From: Spirochaeta_B sp964398645
GTDB taxonomy: Bacteria; Spirochaetota; Spirochaetia; DSM-27196; DSM-8902
Length of the DNA stretch: 10,156 nt
Direction: 5' to 3'
NCBI GenBank assembly: GCA_964398645.1
Contig: CAYNNU010000076.1
Location: 1-10,156, forward strand
Shown piece after piece: positions 1 to 6,890 of the stretch. The translations under genes and the position numbers were made by a program. Every line of letters starts with the position of its first letter. The first letter of the stretch is position 1. A model generated the notes under the pieces. The model did not search any database. It worked only from the letters and a program-made list of their open reading frames with translations, and was not told the DNA's origin.

Positions 1-1615
1 CATTATTGGTGCGCACTGCGTGCCGTGCATATACCAAGTCTATCATTCCTTGAGTCGATGGGTAGGGGAAGTCGAAGGATGCTGCTGGTATTGGGTAGAA
101 ATCCGGGGAATCGGCTTCAATCCAGTTTTTTCCTTTTGTGTGAAATTTTTTCAAGCTTGAAAAGGCTTGCTCATAATGGGGCTGCATTGCGAAAGAGTGT
201 TCGTACAGGGTGTCTGCTAAAAGTGTATAAGCGGCGGCATCCCGGGCAAAATAACTTGGGGACTGCTTGTTTTGAAAAAAACAATGATTGATATTTCCAT
301 CGCGGAACATGTTTCGCTGAATAAAAAAGAAAATCTCCGTTGCTCGCTGACGCAGTCGGGGAATATTCAGGCAGCGTGCGGCAACAGTGAAAGCAATCCC
401 AGTTAGGCAATTTGCATCAGCAAGAATTGTCCGGTCCAGTTGTGCATGTGGCATTTTTGCGCGCTGATTGCGCAGGTGTTCAACAACTAAAGATGTATCA
501 TGAGAATCTGTTGAGCCGGGGAACCGTTGAATAAGGTGCAAGCGGTCATCATTTTTGTAGTTTTTGCTGGTGCTTGGCAGTTCGGCGAAGCGATAGGCGG
601 AGTGTAGTATTTTGCGTTGTGCCGGGTTCAAACTTTGTGCAAGTTCATCGGTTGTCCAGATGATTGCGCCGCCCTCAATACCGCAAACATCTGAGTCCAG
701 TGCCGAACCGTATACACAGCCGATGCGAAAATCCCGTTCCAGGCAGCGGATAACACCAAGAGCGGCCCTGCGGTAGCCGTTGCCGGGAAAAATCCGTTCA
801 GCAAGACTGAATACCCATAACTGCATTGCCTGGTCAACGAGCAGCTTTTCAAAGATGGGGGTTTCCCAACTGGAGTCACTGCAGTGACGGAAAAAGCCTC
901 CGGCTACGTTATCTTGTAAAGCCCCGCACATCATTGCATCTAGGGTCGTTTGTAAAATTCTGGCAATTTCAGGAGCTGGTGAATAGCAGAAACGGTAAAA
1001 TAGGAATAAGAGGGTCGAATAGGGTGGTAGTTTCGCACCAGAACCAAAGCCGCCATGAATAGGATCGTATTCTTCAATGATAGTTTTAATGGGGTCAAGT
1101 TGATGTTCAGCTGTTGTTGGTGGTTTTGACCATTCGACGGAAAAATGACTGATATTCTTAGAGTTGCTACGGTAATACTGTAGGGCATCTGTGATAATGG
1201 CGAGAATGCCCTGGTGTTCTGAATCGTCTTTGGCTGGCGCGAAAGTGAAGGCATAAAATGGTTTCAGTTCCGGACTAAAAAAAACATTCAGTGGCCAGCC
1301 ACCGGTGCCTCTGCTGGCAACAAGATAATCCATGCAGTATTGATCAATGTCCGGACGTCGTTCCCGGTCAATGAGTATGCATGTGCACCAGCGATTCAAA
1401 ACATCTGCCACCTGCGGATCGGAAAAAGTCTCGTTGGACATTTGGTGACACCAATGGCAACTGGAATAACCGGAGGAAACAAGAATGATCCGCTTGTTGC
1501 GGCGGGCATGAGCCAATATTTCCGGTGACCATTCCTGCCAATGAACCGGGCTTGACCCATTCTGCCGTAGGAAGAGAGAGTTTGCTTGTGACAGATCATT
1601 CCGTTGAATGTCCAT
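1..1615 (-). CDS. DUF255 / YyaL-family thioredoxin-fold protein, C-terminus cut off by window edge
   Basis: The frame stays open for about 538 codons from the ATG at 1615-1613 to the left edge, so the C-terminus is missing; relatives are typically about 600-700 residues. The N-terminal part carries the family signatures: SSPVHWQEW (21-29), a thioredoxin-like CHWC (53-56), DRERRPDID (83-91) and GTGGWPLNVFF (103-113). The rest follows the (alpha/alpha)-barrel half of the family: DPIHGGFGSGAKLP (184-197), then DNVAGGFFRH and W..PIFEKLLVDQA (235-263), where relatives read GGGFHRY and HFEKMLYDNA. An in-frame TGA six bases upstream of the ATG makes this the first possible start, although no clear Shine-Dalgarno is visible. 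Members are usually annotated as thioredoxin-domain proteins (human relative SPATA20), and their substrate is not established. Motif drift (DRERRPD for DREERPD, SRGTGGWP for TGxGGWP) marks a divergent member. Family assignment is firm; biochemical role is unknown. Confidence 0.9.
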   Translation of the reverse strand, partial: MDIQRNDLSQANSLFLRQNGSSPVHWQEWSPEILAHARRNKRIILVSSGYSSCHWCHQMSNETFSDPQVADVLNRWCTCILIDRERRPDIDQYCMDYLVASRGTGGWPLNVFFSPELKPFYAFTFAPAKDDSEHQGILAIITDALQYYRSNSKNISHFSVEWSKPPTTAEHQLDPIKTIIEEYDPIHGGFGSGAKLPPYSTLLFLFYRFCYSPAPEIARILQTTLDAMMCGALQDNVAGGFFRHCSDSSWETPIFEKLLVDQAMQLWVFSLAERIFPGNGYRRAALGVIRCLERDFRIGCVYGSALDSDVCGIEGGAIIWTTDELAQSLNPAQRKILHSAYRFAELPSTSKNYKNDDRLHLIQRFPGSTDSHDTSLVVEHLRNQRAKMPHAQLDRTILADANCLTGIAFTVAARCLNIPRLRQRATEIFFFIQRNMFRDGNINHCFFQNKQSPSYFARDAAAYTLLADTLYEHSFAMQPHYEQAFSSLKKFHTKGKNWIEADSPDFYPIPAASFDFPYPSTQGMIDLVYARHAVRTNN

Positions 1616-1736
1616 ATATCAATCTTAGTGAATTGGACAGGCAGTCTGCAAGTCGGCGATCGTTCTTTGCATCAAAATAGTATTTCCACTGATGCTTTAG
1701 CTTGTTTGGCGGAACAAAATCGGTTACCCTTTCTGC
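1616..1736. other. Divergent intergenic region between DUF255 gene and antiporter gene
   Basis: This 121-bp gap separates two genes that start away from each other, so it should hold both promoters. I see no convincing -35/-10 pair in either direction. The best minus-strand candidate is TTGCAG, 18 bases, TAAGAT (3/6 and 4/6 matches to consensus), which is too weak to annotate. No hairpin terminator or long inverted repeat is evident. Confidence 0.4.
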
Positions 1737-2924
1737 GTGGGTTTTAATCTTTTTATCATAGTGTTGCTTGCTGGCGGTTGGTTGGGCTCAAGAATTTTTT
1801 CGGCATTGCGTTTGCCGGGGATTCTTGGGATGTTGTTGTTTGGGATCGGCTTCGGTGTCTTTGCCGGTGAAGGCTTGCCGCAGCTAGCCTGGGAGATTGA
1901 GCCTTTTGTGAAGGGCGTTGCTTTGGTTATTATTTTGTTGAGGGCGGGATTGGGCATTCAGCGTTCTAGCCTTCAGCAAGTTGGAAAGACCGCTTTGCTC
2001 TTGGCCTTTGTTCCCTGTATTTTTGAAGCTGCTGCGCTCATGCCACTTTTGCATTATGTTTTTGACTTAAGCTGGCTGACATCAGCAATGGCGGCCTGGA
2101 TGCTGGCTGCCGTGAGTCCGGCGGTAGTTGTGCCATCTATGCTGGAATTGCAGGAGCGTGGTGCCGGTAGCCGCAATCAGGTTCCCACCATGGTTTTAGC
2201 AGGGGCTTCAGTTGATGATGTAGTGGCGATTACGTTTTTCTCGCTTTTTTTGAGCGTGCATAAGGCCGGTGGGCTTGCCGGCGCAGGTGTAGCCGGACGA
2301 TTGGGTATGCTTCCGCTTTCTATTGCTGGTGGTGTTCTGTTGGGGGCGGTCGCCGGTTTTCTGATTGCCTGGTGGTTTGTTCGCCATGATCAGCACATCC
2401 GCGCTACAGAAAAATTTTTGTTGTTACTTGTTTTTTCCATGTTGCTGGTAGAAATTGGTGACGCATTCGCTCTGGCGGCATTGCTGGGGGTTATGACTGT
2501 GGGTTTTGTTCTGCTGGAACGAGCCGAAGCAATAGCCCATAAAATGGCGAAAAAACTGGCAAAGGTATGGATTGCCGCAGAGATAGTGCTTTTCGTATAC
2601 ATTGGAATGCAGCTTGATCCTTCTGTTGCATTGGATAGCGGGCTTCGCGGGCTTGCGGTCATCGCCGCCGGATTATGCGCTCGTACACTTGGCGTATTGC
2701 TGGTTGTGGCTTTTGATCGACGTCTTGTATGGAGCGAACGTTTTTTTTGCGCTGTTGCCTATTTGCCAAAAGCGACGGTACAGGCGGCGCTTGGTTCCGT
2801 TCCGCTTGCTGCCGGCGTGCCTGGTGGGGATCGAATTCTTTCTTTAGCTGTTCTGGCAATTGCGTTTACAGCGCCTTTGGGGCTTATCCTTATTAGAATT
2901 ATGGGAAAAAGATTGCCGCAATAA
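1737..2924 (+). CDS. Cation:proton antiporter (CPA superfamily, probable Na+/H+ or K+/H+ exchanger)
   Basis: A 395-residue, strongly hydrophobic protein of the monovalent cation:proton antiporter superfamily, expected in the inner membrane exchanging Na+ or K+ for protons. The N-terminus has the usual helix 1 and amphipathic turn (GWLGSRIFSALRLPGILGMLLFG, residues 14-36 region). SPAVVVPSM (127-135) matches the unwound helix-4 region. ASVDDVVA (157-164) supplies the paired aspartates D160/D161, expected for electrogenic exchange in this superfamily; the electroneutral CPA1 members have Asn-Asp here. YLPKATVQAALG (342-353) is the conserved late helix with K345. The GTG at 1737 is chosen because it begins just before helix 1. 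The frame upstream has no other good start before a TAG at 1698-1700, and there is no obvious Shine-Dalgarno. A same-strand symporter gene starts 55 bp downstream with no terminator between, so co-transcription is likely. No C-terminal TrkA-type regulatory domain is present. Ion specificity cannot be read from the sequence. Confidence 0.85.
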   Translation: MGFNLFIIVLLAGGWLGSRIFSALRLPGILGMLLFGIGFGVFAGEGLPQLAWEIEPFVKGVALVIILLRAGLGIQRSSLQQVGKTALLLAFVPCIFEAAALMPLLHYVFDLSWLTSAMAAWMLAAVSPAVVVPSMLELQERGAGSRNQVPTMVLAGASVDDVVAITFFSLFLSVHKAGGLAGAGVAGRLGMLPLSIAGGVLLGAVAGFLIAWWFVRHDQHIRATEKFLLLLVFSMLLVEIGDAFALAALLGVMTVGFVLLERAEAIAHKMAKKLAKVWIAAEIVLFVYIGMQLDPSVALDSGLRGLAVIAAGLCARTLGVLLVVAFDRRLVWSERFFCAVAYLPKATVQAALGSVPLAAGVPGGDRILSLAVLAIAFTAPLGLILIRIMGKRLPQ

Positions 2925-2969
2925 GAGCTTCGCAGGCCCACAGGTATACAGGCTAGATTTAATCGGGAT

Positions 2970-2975
2970 GGAGGG
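2970..2975 (+). promoter_or_regulatory. Shine-Dalgarno that sets the GPH symporter start
   Basis: GGAGGG lies 4 bases before the ATG at 2980. The frame is open further upstream into the antiporter gene, with another ATG at 2968-2970, but this ribosome-binding site and the family-typical N-terminus support 2980 as the real start. Confidence 0.65.
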
Positions 2976-2979
2976 AAGT

Positions 2980-4359
2980 ATGCAATCAAAAACAATAGAG
3001 GCTCCCGCGCAGGCTAGACGCGGGCTCCCGCTTTCTGTGCAGGTTTTGTACGGAATCGGGGTTAGTTATGCCATCGTTGATCAGATTTTCAATCAATGGG
3101 TGTTATATTTCTTCTTGCCTCCCGAGGGCAGTGGTTTGCCAGCGGGGGTCTTATCTGCTGGTTTGATAGCGCTTGCCCTCATGGTTTCACGGCTGGTAGA
3201 TACAATTGCTGATCCCTTGATCGGCTACTGGTCCGATAGGGTATCTACCCGCTGGGGACGCCGGATTCCATTTGTATTCGCCGGGGCTGTGCCGTTGGCA
3301 TTGTGTACAATCATGTTCTTTTATCCATTCGGTAGCAGTCAATTATCTGTTTTTCTTTCGTTAATGATTACTGGAAGCTTGTTTTTTATTTTTTATACGA
3401 TTGTGGGGGCGCCATATAATGCCTTGATCCCGGAGATTTCGGGCAGCAAGGCCGACAGGCTGAATCTTTCAACCTGGCAGTCTGTTTTCCGTTTGCTCTA
3501 CACCGCCTTAGCGATGATTTTGCCAGGTATTTTGATTGTTGTGTTCGGTGGTGGCGATACAGCCCGTGGTATTCGCGGAATGGCGATGTTGTTTTCTTTG
3601 CTTATGGTGCTGTTTATTATGATTTGTTGTTTTGGAATAAATGAGCGTCGCTATTCTGGTGGAAAGGCCAGTTCTACTAATTTATCACAATCTCTAAAGG
3701 CCATGCTTGGAAACAAGAGTTTTCTGGTTTACCTAGGCGGGTTTCTCTTCTTTTTCATCGGGTTCAATGTTTTGCGTCAGTCCATGAATTATTATGTGGT
3801 TGTAATTATGGAAAAAAGTGAAGGAGCCATAACCCTGGTATCAGCATTGTTATTTGGGGTTTCTGCCCTATTCTTTCTGCCGGTGAATATGCTTTCTAAA
3901 CGCATCGGATACCGTAAGCCGATGCTCATTTCTTTGATCCTGCTTTTTGTGCTTTCTCTGAGCCTGTTTGGGCTTGGGCGGATTTTTCCAACCTCCATGG
4001 GATATCTTTTGTTTGCACTTATTGGGATTCCTGTGGCGGGAGCTGCCTTTATTTTTCCACCGGCAATGTTGAGTGAGATCGCTGCTGTAGCGGCAAAAAA
4101 ATCCGGGGAGCAGATTGAAGGCCTCTATTTTGGTGTGCAGGGCTTCTTCCTCAAACTGGCTGCTTTCGCTGCGATTGCAATTCTGCCGATTCTACTTGTG
4201 TCCGGGCAGGGGCTGTCATTGGTAGATAGCCTTGTGCGGCCGCCGACTGCCGTTGCTGCAACTGGTATTTATCGTACGGCTGTGCTGGCTGCTGGCAGCT
4301 TTGTCATTTCTTTTGTGTTCTATAGCTTTTATCGTGAAGAGTTCATTGAAGATGAGTAA
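2980..4359 (+). CDS. GPH-family (MelB-like, MFS_2) cation:sugar/glycoside symporter
   Basis: A 459-residue polytopic inner-membrane transporter with about 12 helices, the usual size for the glycoside-pentoside-hexuronide:cation symporter family. The signature is the helix 2 to loop 2-3 stretch at residues 71-98: RLVDTIADPLIG followed by YWSDRVSTRWGRRIPF. D74 and D78 keep the four-residue spacing of the D55/D59 cation-site aspartates of E. coli MelB, and GRR (93-95) is the cytoplasmic MFS loop motif. SALIPEIS-type residues follow helix 4 (NALIPEIS, about 147-154), another family hallmark. These features suggest Na+- or H+-coupled uptake of a sugar, glycoside or uronide, but no substrate can be inferred: no glycosidase or sugar-catabolic gene is adjacent. 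The start was placed at 2980 by the preceding GGAGGG. The gene probably shares a transcript with the antiporter upstream, and its last 8 bases overlap the start of the macrodomain gene. Confidence 0.85.
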   Translation: MQSKTIEAPAQARRGLPLSVQVLYGIGVSYAIVDQIFNQWVLYFFLPPEGSGLPAGVLSAGLIALALMVSRLVDTIADPLIGYWSDRVSTRWGRRIPFVFAGAVPLALCTIMFFYPFGSSQLSVFLSLMITGSLFFIFYTIVGAPYNALIPEISGSKADRLNLSTWQSVFRLLYTALAMILPGILIVVFGGGDTARGIRGMAMLFSLLMVLFIMICCFGINERRYSGGKASSTNLSQSLKAMLGNKSFLVYLGGFLFFFIGFNVLRQSMNYYVVVIMEKSEGAITLVSALLFGVSALFFLPVNMLSKRIGYRKPMLISLILLFVLSLSLFGLGRIFPTSMGYLLFALIGIPVAGAAFIFPPAMLSEIAAVAAKKSGEQIEGLYFGVQGFFLKLAAFAAIAILPILLVSGQGLSLVDSLVRPPTAVAATGIYRTAVLAAGSFVISFVFYSFYREEFIEDE

Positions 4360-4879
4360 GATGATCGCCGGGGTAGAGCTAGAAAGTCTGCAGGCAGATA
4401 TTACCAGTTTGGATGTTGATGCCATAGTAAATGCAGCCAATACCAGTCTGCTAGGCGGTGGTGGAGTGGATGGGGCCATTCATGCCGCCGCTGGGCCGCA
4501 ACTGCTACAGGAATGCCGTTCAATTGGTGGCTGCGATACTGGTGCCGCGGTTTTAACCGGTGGCTACAATTTGCCGGCAAAGTGGGTAATTCACACTGTG
4601 GGGCCGGTGTGGCAGGGCGGCGGCCATAATGAGGCTGAATTGTTGGCGTCCTGCTATCGCAGTAGTTTACACATTGCACATTCCCACAGCATGCAATCAA
4701 TAGCATTTCCGGCAATCAGCACCGGGGTGTATGGCTACCCAAAAGAACAAGCTGCCCAAATAGCTTATGAAACTGTGCGCACATTTTTGGAAGGCGAGAA
4801 TTCTTCGCTCAACCGAATACTCTTTTGCTGTTTTTCTGCTGAAGATGCACAGCGATATTCGGCCTTGCTAAACGGCTAG
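4352..4879 (+). CDS. Macrodomain protein, probable O-acetyl-ADP-ribose deacetylase / ADP-ribosyl hydrolase (YmdB/MacroD type)
   Basis: A 175-residue stand-alone macrodomain, the normal length for the bacterial YmdB/MacroD-like group. It binds ADP-ribose, and active members remove the acetyl group from O-acetyl-ADP-ribose (the sirtuin by-product) or mono-ADP-ribose from acidic side chains. Visible motifs in order: QADITSLDVDAIVNAAN (14-30), GGGGVDGAIHAAAG (35-48), GAAVLTGGYNLP (64-75), IHTVGPVW (80-87) and PAISTGVYGYP (120-130). N30 and D40 sit at the positions of the YmdB catalytic pair N25/D35, and ISTGVYG forms the phosphate-binding loop, so the site looks intact. The start ATG at 4352 overlaps the symporter stop by 8 bp, with GAAGAG about 10 bases upstream; an in-frame ATG at 4361 is an alternative. 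The overlap implies translational coupling. Nothing nearby encodes a sirtuin or ADP-ribosyltransferase, so its target in this operon is unknown. The cytoplasm is the expected location. Confidence 0.93.
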   Translation: MSKMIAGVELESLQADITSLDVDAIVNAANTSLLGGGGVDGAIHAAAGPQLLQECRSIGGCDTGAAVLTGGYNLPAKWVIHTVGPVWQGGGHNEAELLASCYRSSLHIAHSHSMQSIAFPAISTGVYGYPKEQAAQIAYETVRTFLEGENSSLNRILFCCFSAEDAQRYSALLNG

Positions 4880-4894
4880 AAAGGGGTATAGCAA

Positions 4895-6811
4895 CTAGCT
4901 GCTGGCAGCTTTGGGTCTTTCTTTCAGATTGTGTTCCAATAACCACTGCTTGTAGTCCTGCAGTTTCAGAGGCTTGGAATAGAGCCATCCCTGACCCATG
5001 GTGCAGTTGCGCTTCCGCAAATAGTCCTCTTGAAAGGCAGTTTCCACTCCTTCTGCCGTAATGTCCATTTCCAGCGAACGCGCCATAGAAATGATTGCAT
5101 CAACAATTGGGGCATCGGGTGCAGATTCGTTGATTGGGGAAATAAAGCTACGGTCAATCTTCAGGTTTTGTGCCTTAAGCCGGTGCAGATAACTAAGACT
5201 GGAATAGCCGGTACCGAAATCATCTATGGCCAGACGGCTGCCGATTTTTCGGATGTAATCAAGATTATCCTGAACAACCGGATTTTCATTCATCATTACC
5301 CCTTCGGTAATTTCGAATTCTATTTGTGAAGATCGTACTCCGGGAGTTTTGCTTACTGGCTCAAGTATGTGCTGCAAACTACTATCATTTAGATCGATTG
5401 GTGAAAGATTGACTGCGAAGGTGTGATGTTCGCAAAAGTTGGGAAGTTCTTCGCAGAGTTTTTTTACCGACTGAATTGTTTTGTTGACTACCCATGAGGT
5501 GATATCGCGGATGAGACCGCTTTCTTCAGCCAGCTGGATAAACACATCCGGTCCAACCATGCCAAAACGGCGGTTTTCCCAGCGCAATAAAACTTCGCAT
5601 CCGTGGCAAGTGCCGCTTGAAAGTTCCAGCTTCGGGTGGAAAACAAGAAATAGCTCTTCGTGGGCTATCGCTCCGCGCAATTCCTGAATAAGGGCAAATT
5701 TCTTCGCTTCTGCATGATGCTGGGATTCGTCGAAAAAGCTGACCAAGCCGGTTTGGCTTTCCATACGGGCAAAGTTTGCCATCAAGTTGGAAATAAGCCG
5801 GTCGAGGGTATTGCCGTCCTGAGGGCAACGGGTAATGCTAACCCCGCCCTGCAGGCTGACGGTCCGTTCATCAAGCATGATGGGTGTTTGTGCCACCGAA
5901 ACTACTTTTTTTCCAAATGCTTCGAGCTGCAAAAAATCAACATTGGGGCAGATAAAAATAAAAACTGTCCCGGTGTAGCGAGTGATTATTTCGGCTTCTT
6001 TGCAGACGCTTGCTAATCTCTGGGAAAGAATTTTAAGAATTTCATCGGCGAATTCAGAACCCTGAAAACTGTTTACTTGGGCAAAGTGCATGATTTTTAG
6101 GCCGACAAGGCTGAAGGATGATTTTGCCGAGCTGCGTTGCCGCCGGATTTTTTCAATTGTTATCTGCTCAAGCCTCGCTCGGCTGGGGAGGCCAGTTGTT
6201 TCATCAATATAGGCATCTTGATAGAGCTTTTGAATCAATAAATGCTGATACAAAACAGACAGCACCCCCAAGATTGCCGCAAAGGATAAAATCATAAGGT
6301 AGGGAATATAAAAATCGGGATTATTCAGGTAGGAGCCGCTATGAAATTTCCCAATACCAATGTTTATGCCTGCCCCGGTTAACACAATTATCGGGATAGC
6401 GATGCCAAATCGAAGTCCGAGTATATAGTACAGCACCGAATAACCGGCTAGCAGGTAGAAGAAACCCAAGCCACGGTATCCACCCCGATTAAAAATGATC
6501 CCAACAATAAGAATTGTCAGTCCTAGTGCAAAAATATTTTGGATTGATTTCAGGCGCCGGCTTGTCCAGAAAACAAGCACTCCGCAAAAAATAAGGGAAA
6601 GATAGATAATCTCTGTTACAGCCATAGGTAAATTGTTGTTGCTGATGTCGCTGTAGATATTGAAAGGAATAGCGATTATGCTTCCCAGGGTGAGTGTATA
6701 TAATGCGATCAGGGTGACTCGGGCCTGCATTGGAATAATGTCACGTTCCGGGTGGACATAGAAAAGAAAATTGCGCCATTTTTCCCGAATAGAAGTATGT
6801 GGATCACTCAT
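4895..6811 (-). CDS. Membrane-bound GGDEF-EAL protein, probable c-di-GMP phosphodiesterase with degenerate GGDEF
   Basis: A 638-residue protein that begins with about six hydrophobic helices (residues 32-190), continues into a GGDEF-like domain from DETTGLPSR (203-211) and ends with an EAL domain (about 372-625). The GGDEF signature is lost: residues 280-284 read TGTVF, so diguanylate cyclase activity is unlikely. The EAL domain keeps the metal and catalytic set: EVL (406-408), N468 in VNLS, E503 in ITE, DDFGTGYSSL (530-539), K551 in LKID, EGVET (587-591) and Q607. This supports hydrolysis of c-di-GMP to pGpG at the cytoplasmic face. The usual YQP at the start of the domain is FHP (391-393). 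The membrane part is not a sensor domain I can name. The start at 6811 (MSDPHTS) is preferred; the frame is open to an ATG at 6925, but that would overlap the divergent receptor gene. The gene converges on the macrodomain gene with 15 bp between stops and is divergent from the chemoreceptor, which may share its control region. Confidence 0.9.
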   Translation of the reverse strand: MSDPHTSIREKWRNFLFYVHPERDIIPMQARVTLIALYTLTLGSIIAIPFNIYSDISNNNLPMAVTEIIYLSLIFCGVLVFWTSRRLKSIQNIFALGLTILIVGIIFNRGGYRGLGFFYLLAGYSVLYYILGLRFGIAIPIIVLTGAGINIGIGKFHSGSYLNNPDFYIPYLMILSFAAILGVLSVLYQHLLIQKLYQDAYIDETTGLPSRARLEQITIEKIRRQRSSAKSSFSLVGLKIMHFAQVNSFQGSEFADEILKILSQRLASVCKEAEIITRYTGTVFIFICPNVDFLQLEAFGKKVVSVAQTPIMLDERTVSLQGGVSITRCPQDGNTLDRLISNLMANFARMESQTGLVSFFDESQHHAEAKKFALIQELRGAIAHEELFLVFHPKLELSSGTCHGCEVLLRWENRRFGMVGPDVFIQLAEESGLIRDITSWVVNKTIQSVKKLCEELPNFCEHHTFAVNLSPIDLNDSSLQHILEPVSKTPGVRSSQIEFEITEGVMMNENPVVQDNLDYIRKIGSRLAIDDFGTGYSSLSYLHRLKAQNLKIDRSFISPINESAPDAPIVDAIISMARSLEMDITAEGVETAFQEDYLRKRNCTMGQGWLYSKPLKLQDYKQWLLEHNLKERPKAASS

Positions 6812-6817
6812 ACATAC

Positions 6818-6846
6818 AGTATGCTTTGCAGATAGTAAATTCACAA
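6818..6846 (-). promoter_or_regulatory. Possible sigma70-type promoter of the EAL gene
   Basis: On the minus strand, TTGTGA (6846-6841), a 17-base spacer and CATACT (6823-6818) each match 4 of 6 consensus bases at ideal spacing. Transcription would start at or next to the ATG at 6811, implying a leaderless or nearly leaderless message. That fits the absence of a Shine-Dalgarno but makes this only a candidate. Confidence 0.3.
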
Positions 6847-6875
6847 GGAAAAAAACCCAATAATTCTGCGAAAAT

Positions 6876-6883
6876 GCCGATAG
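6876..6883 (+). promoter_or_regulatory. Possible sigma28 (FliA-type) -10 element before the chemoreceptor
   Basis: GCCGATAG matches the flagellar sigma28 -10 consensus GCCGATAA at 7 of 8 bases. The matching upstream element at the expected 11-base spacing (CCAATAAT, 6857-6864) is poor against TAAAGTTT. Chemoreceptor genes are often sigma28-dependent, which makes this worth noting, but the start point would fall only a few bases before the ATG. Confidence 0.25.
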
Positions 6884-6890
6884 ATAGGGT

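Noticed and set aside
1..1600. Several short frames on both strands opposite or within the DUF255 gene.
   Set aside because: The minus-strand frame from 1615 is continuous to the edge and carries the family motifs throughout, so the others are out-of-frame artefacts and the gene is not broken.
4897..4910. Inverted repeat AGCTGC-TG-GCAGCT near the convergent stops, considered as a terminator.
   Set aside because: The loop is only 2 bases, there is no U-tract on either side, and it lies within the 3' end of the EAL coding sequence.
4288..4913. A 16-base direct repeat, GCTGCTGGCAGCTTTG, at 4288-4303 and 4898-4913, flanking the macrodomain gene.
   Set aside because: Both copies lie inside coding sequence of unrelated proteins on opposite strands, are built from common Ala/Leu codons, and show no target-site or mobile-element features, so chance similarity is the simplest reading.
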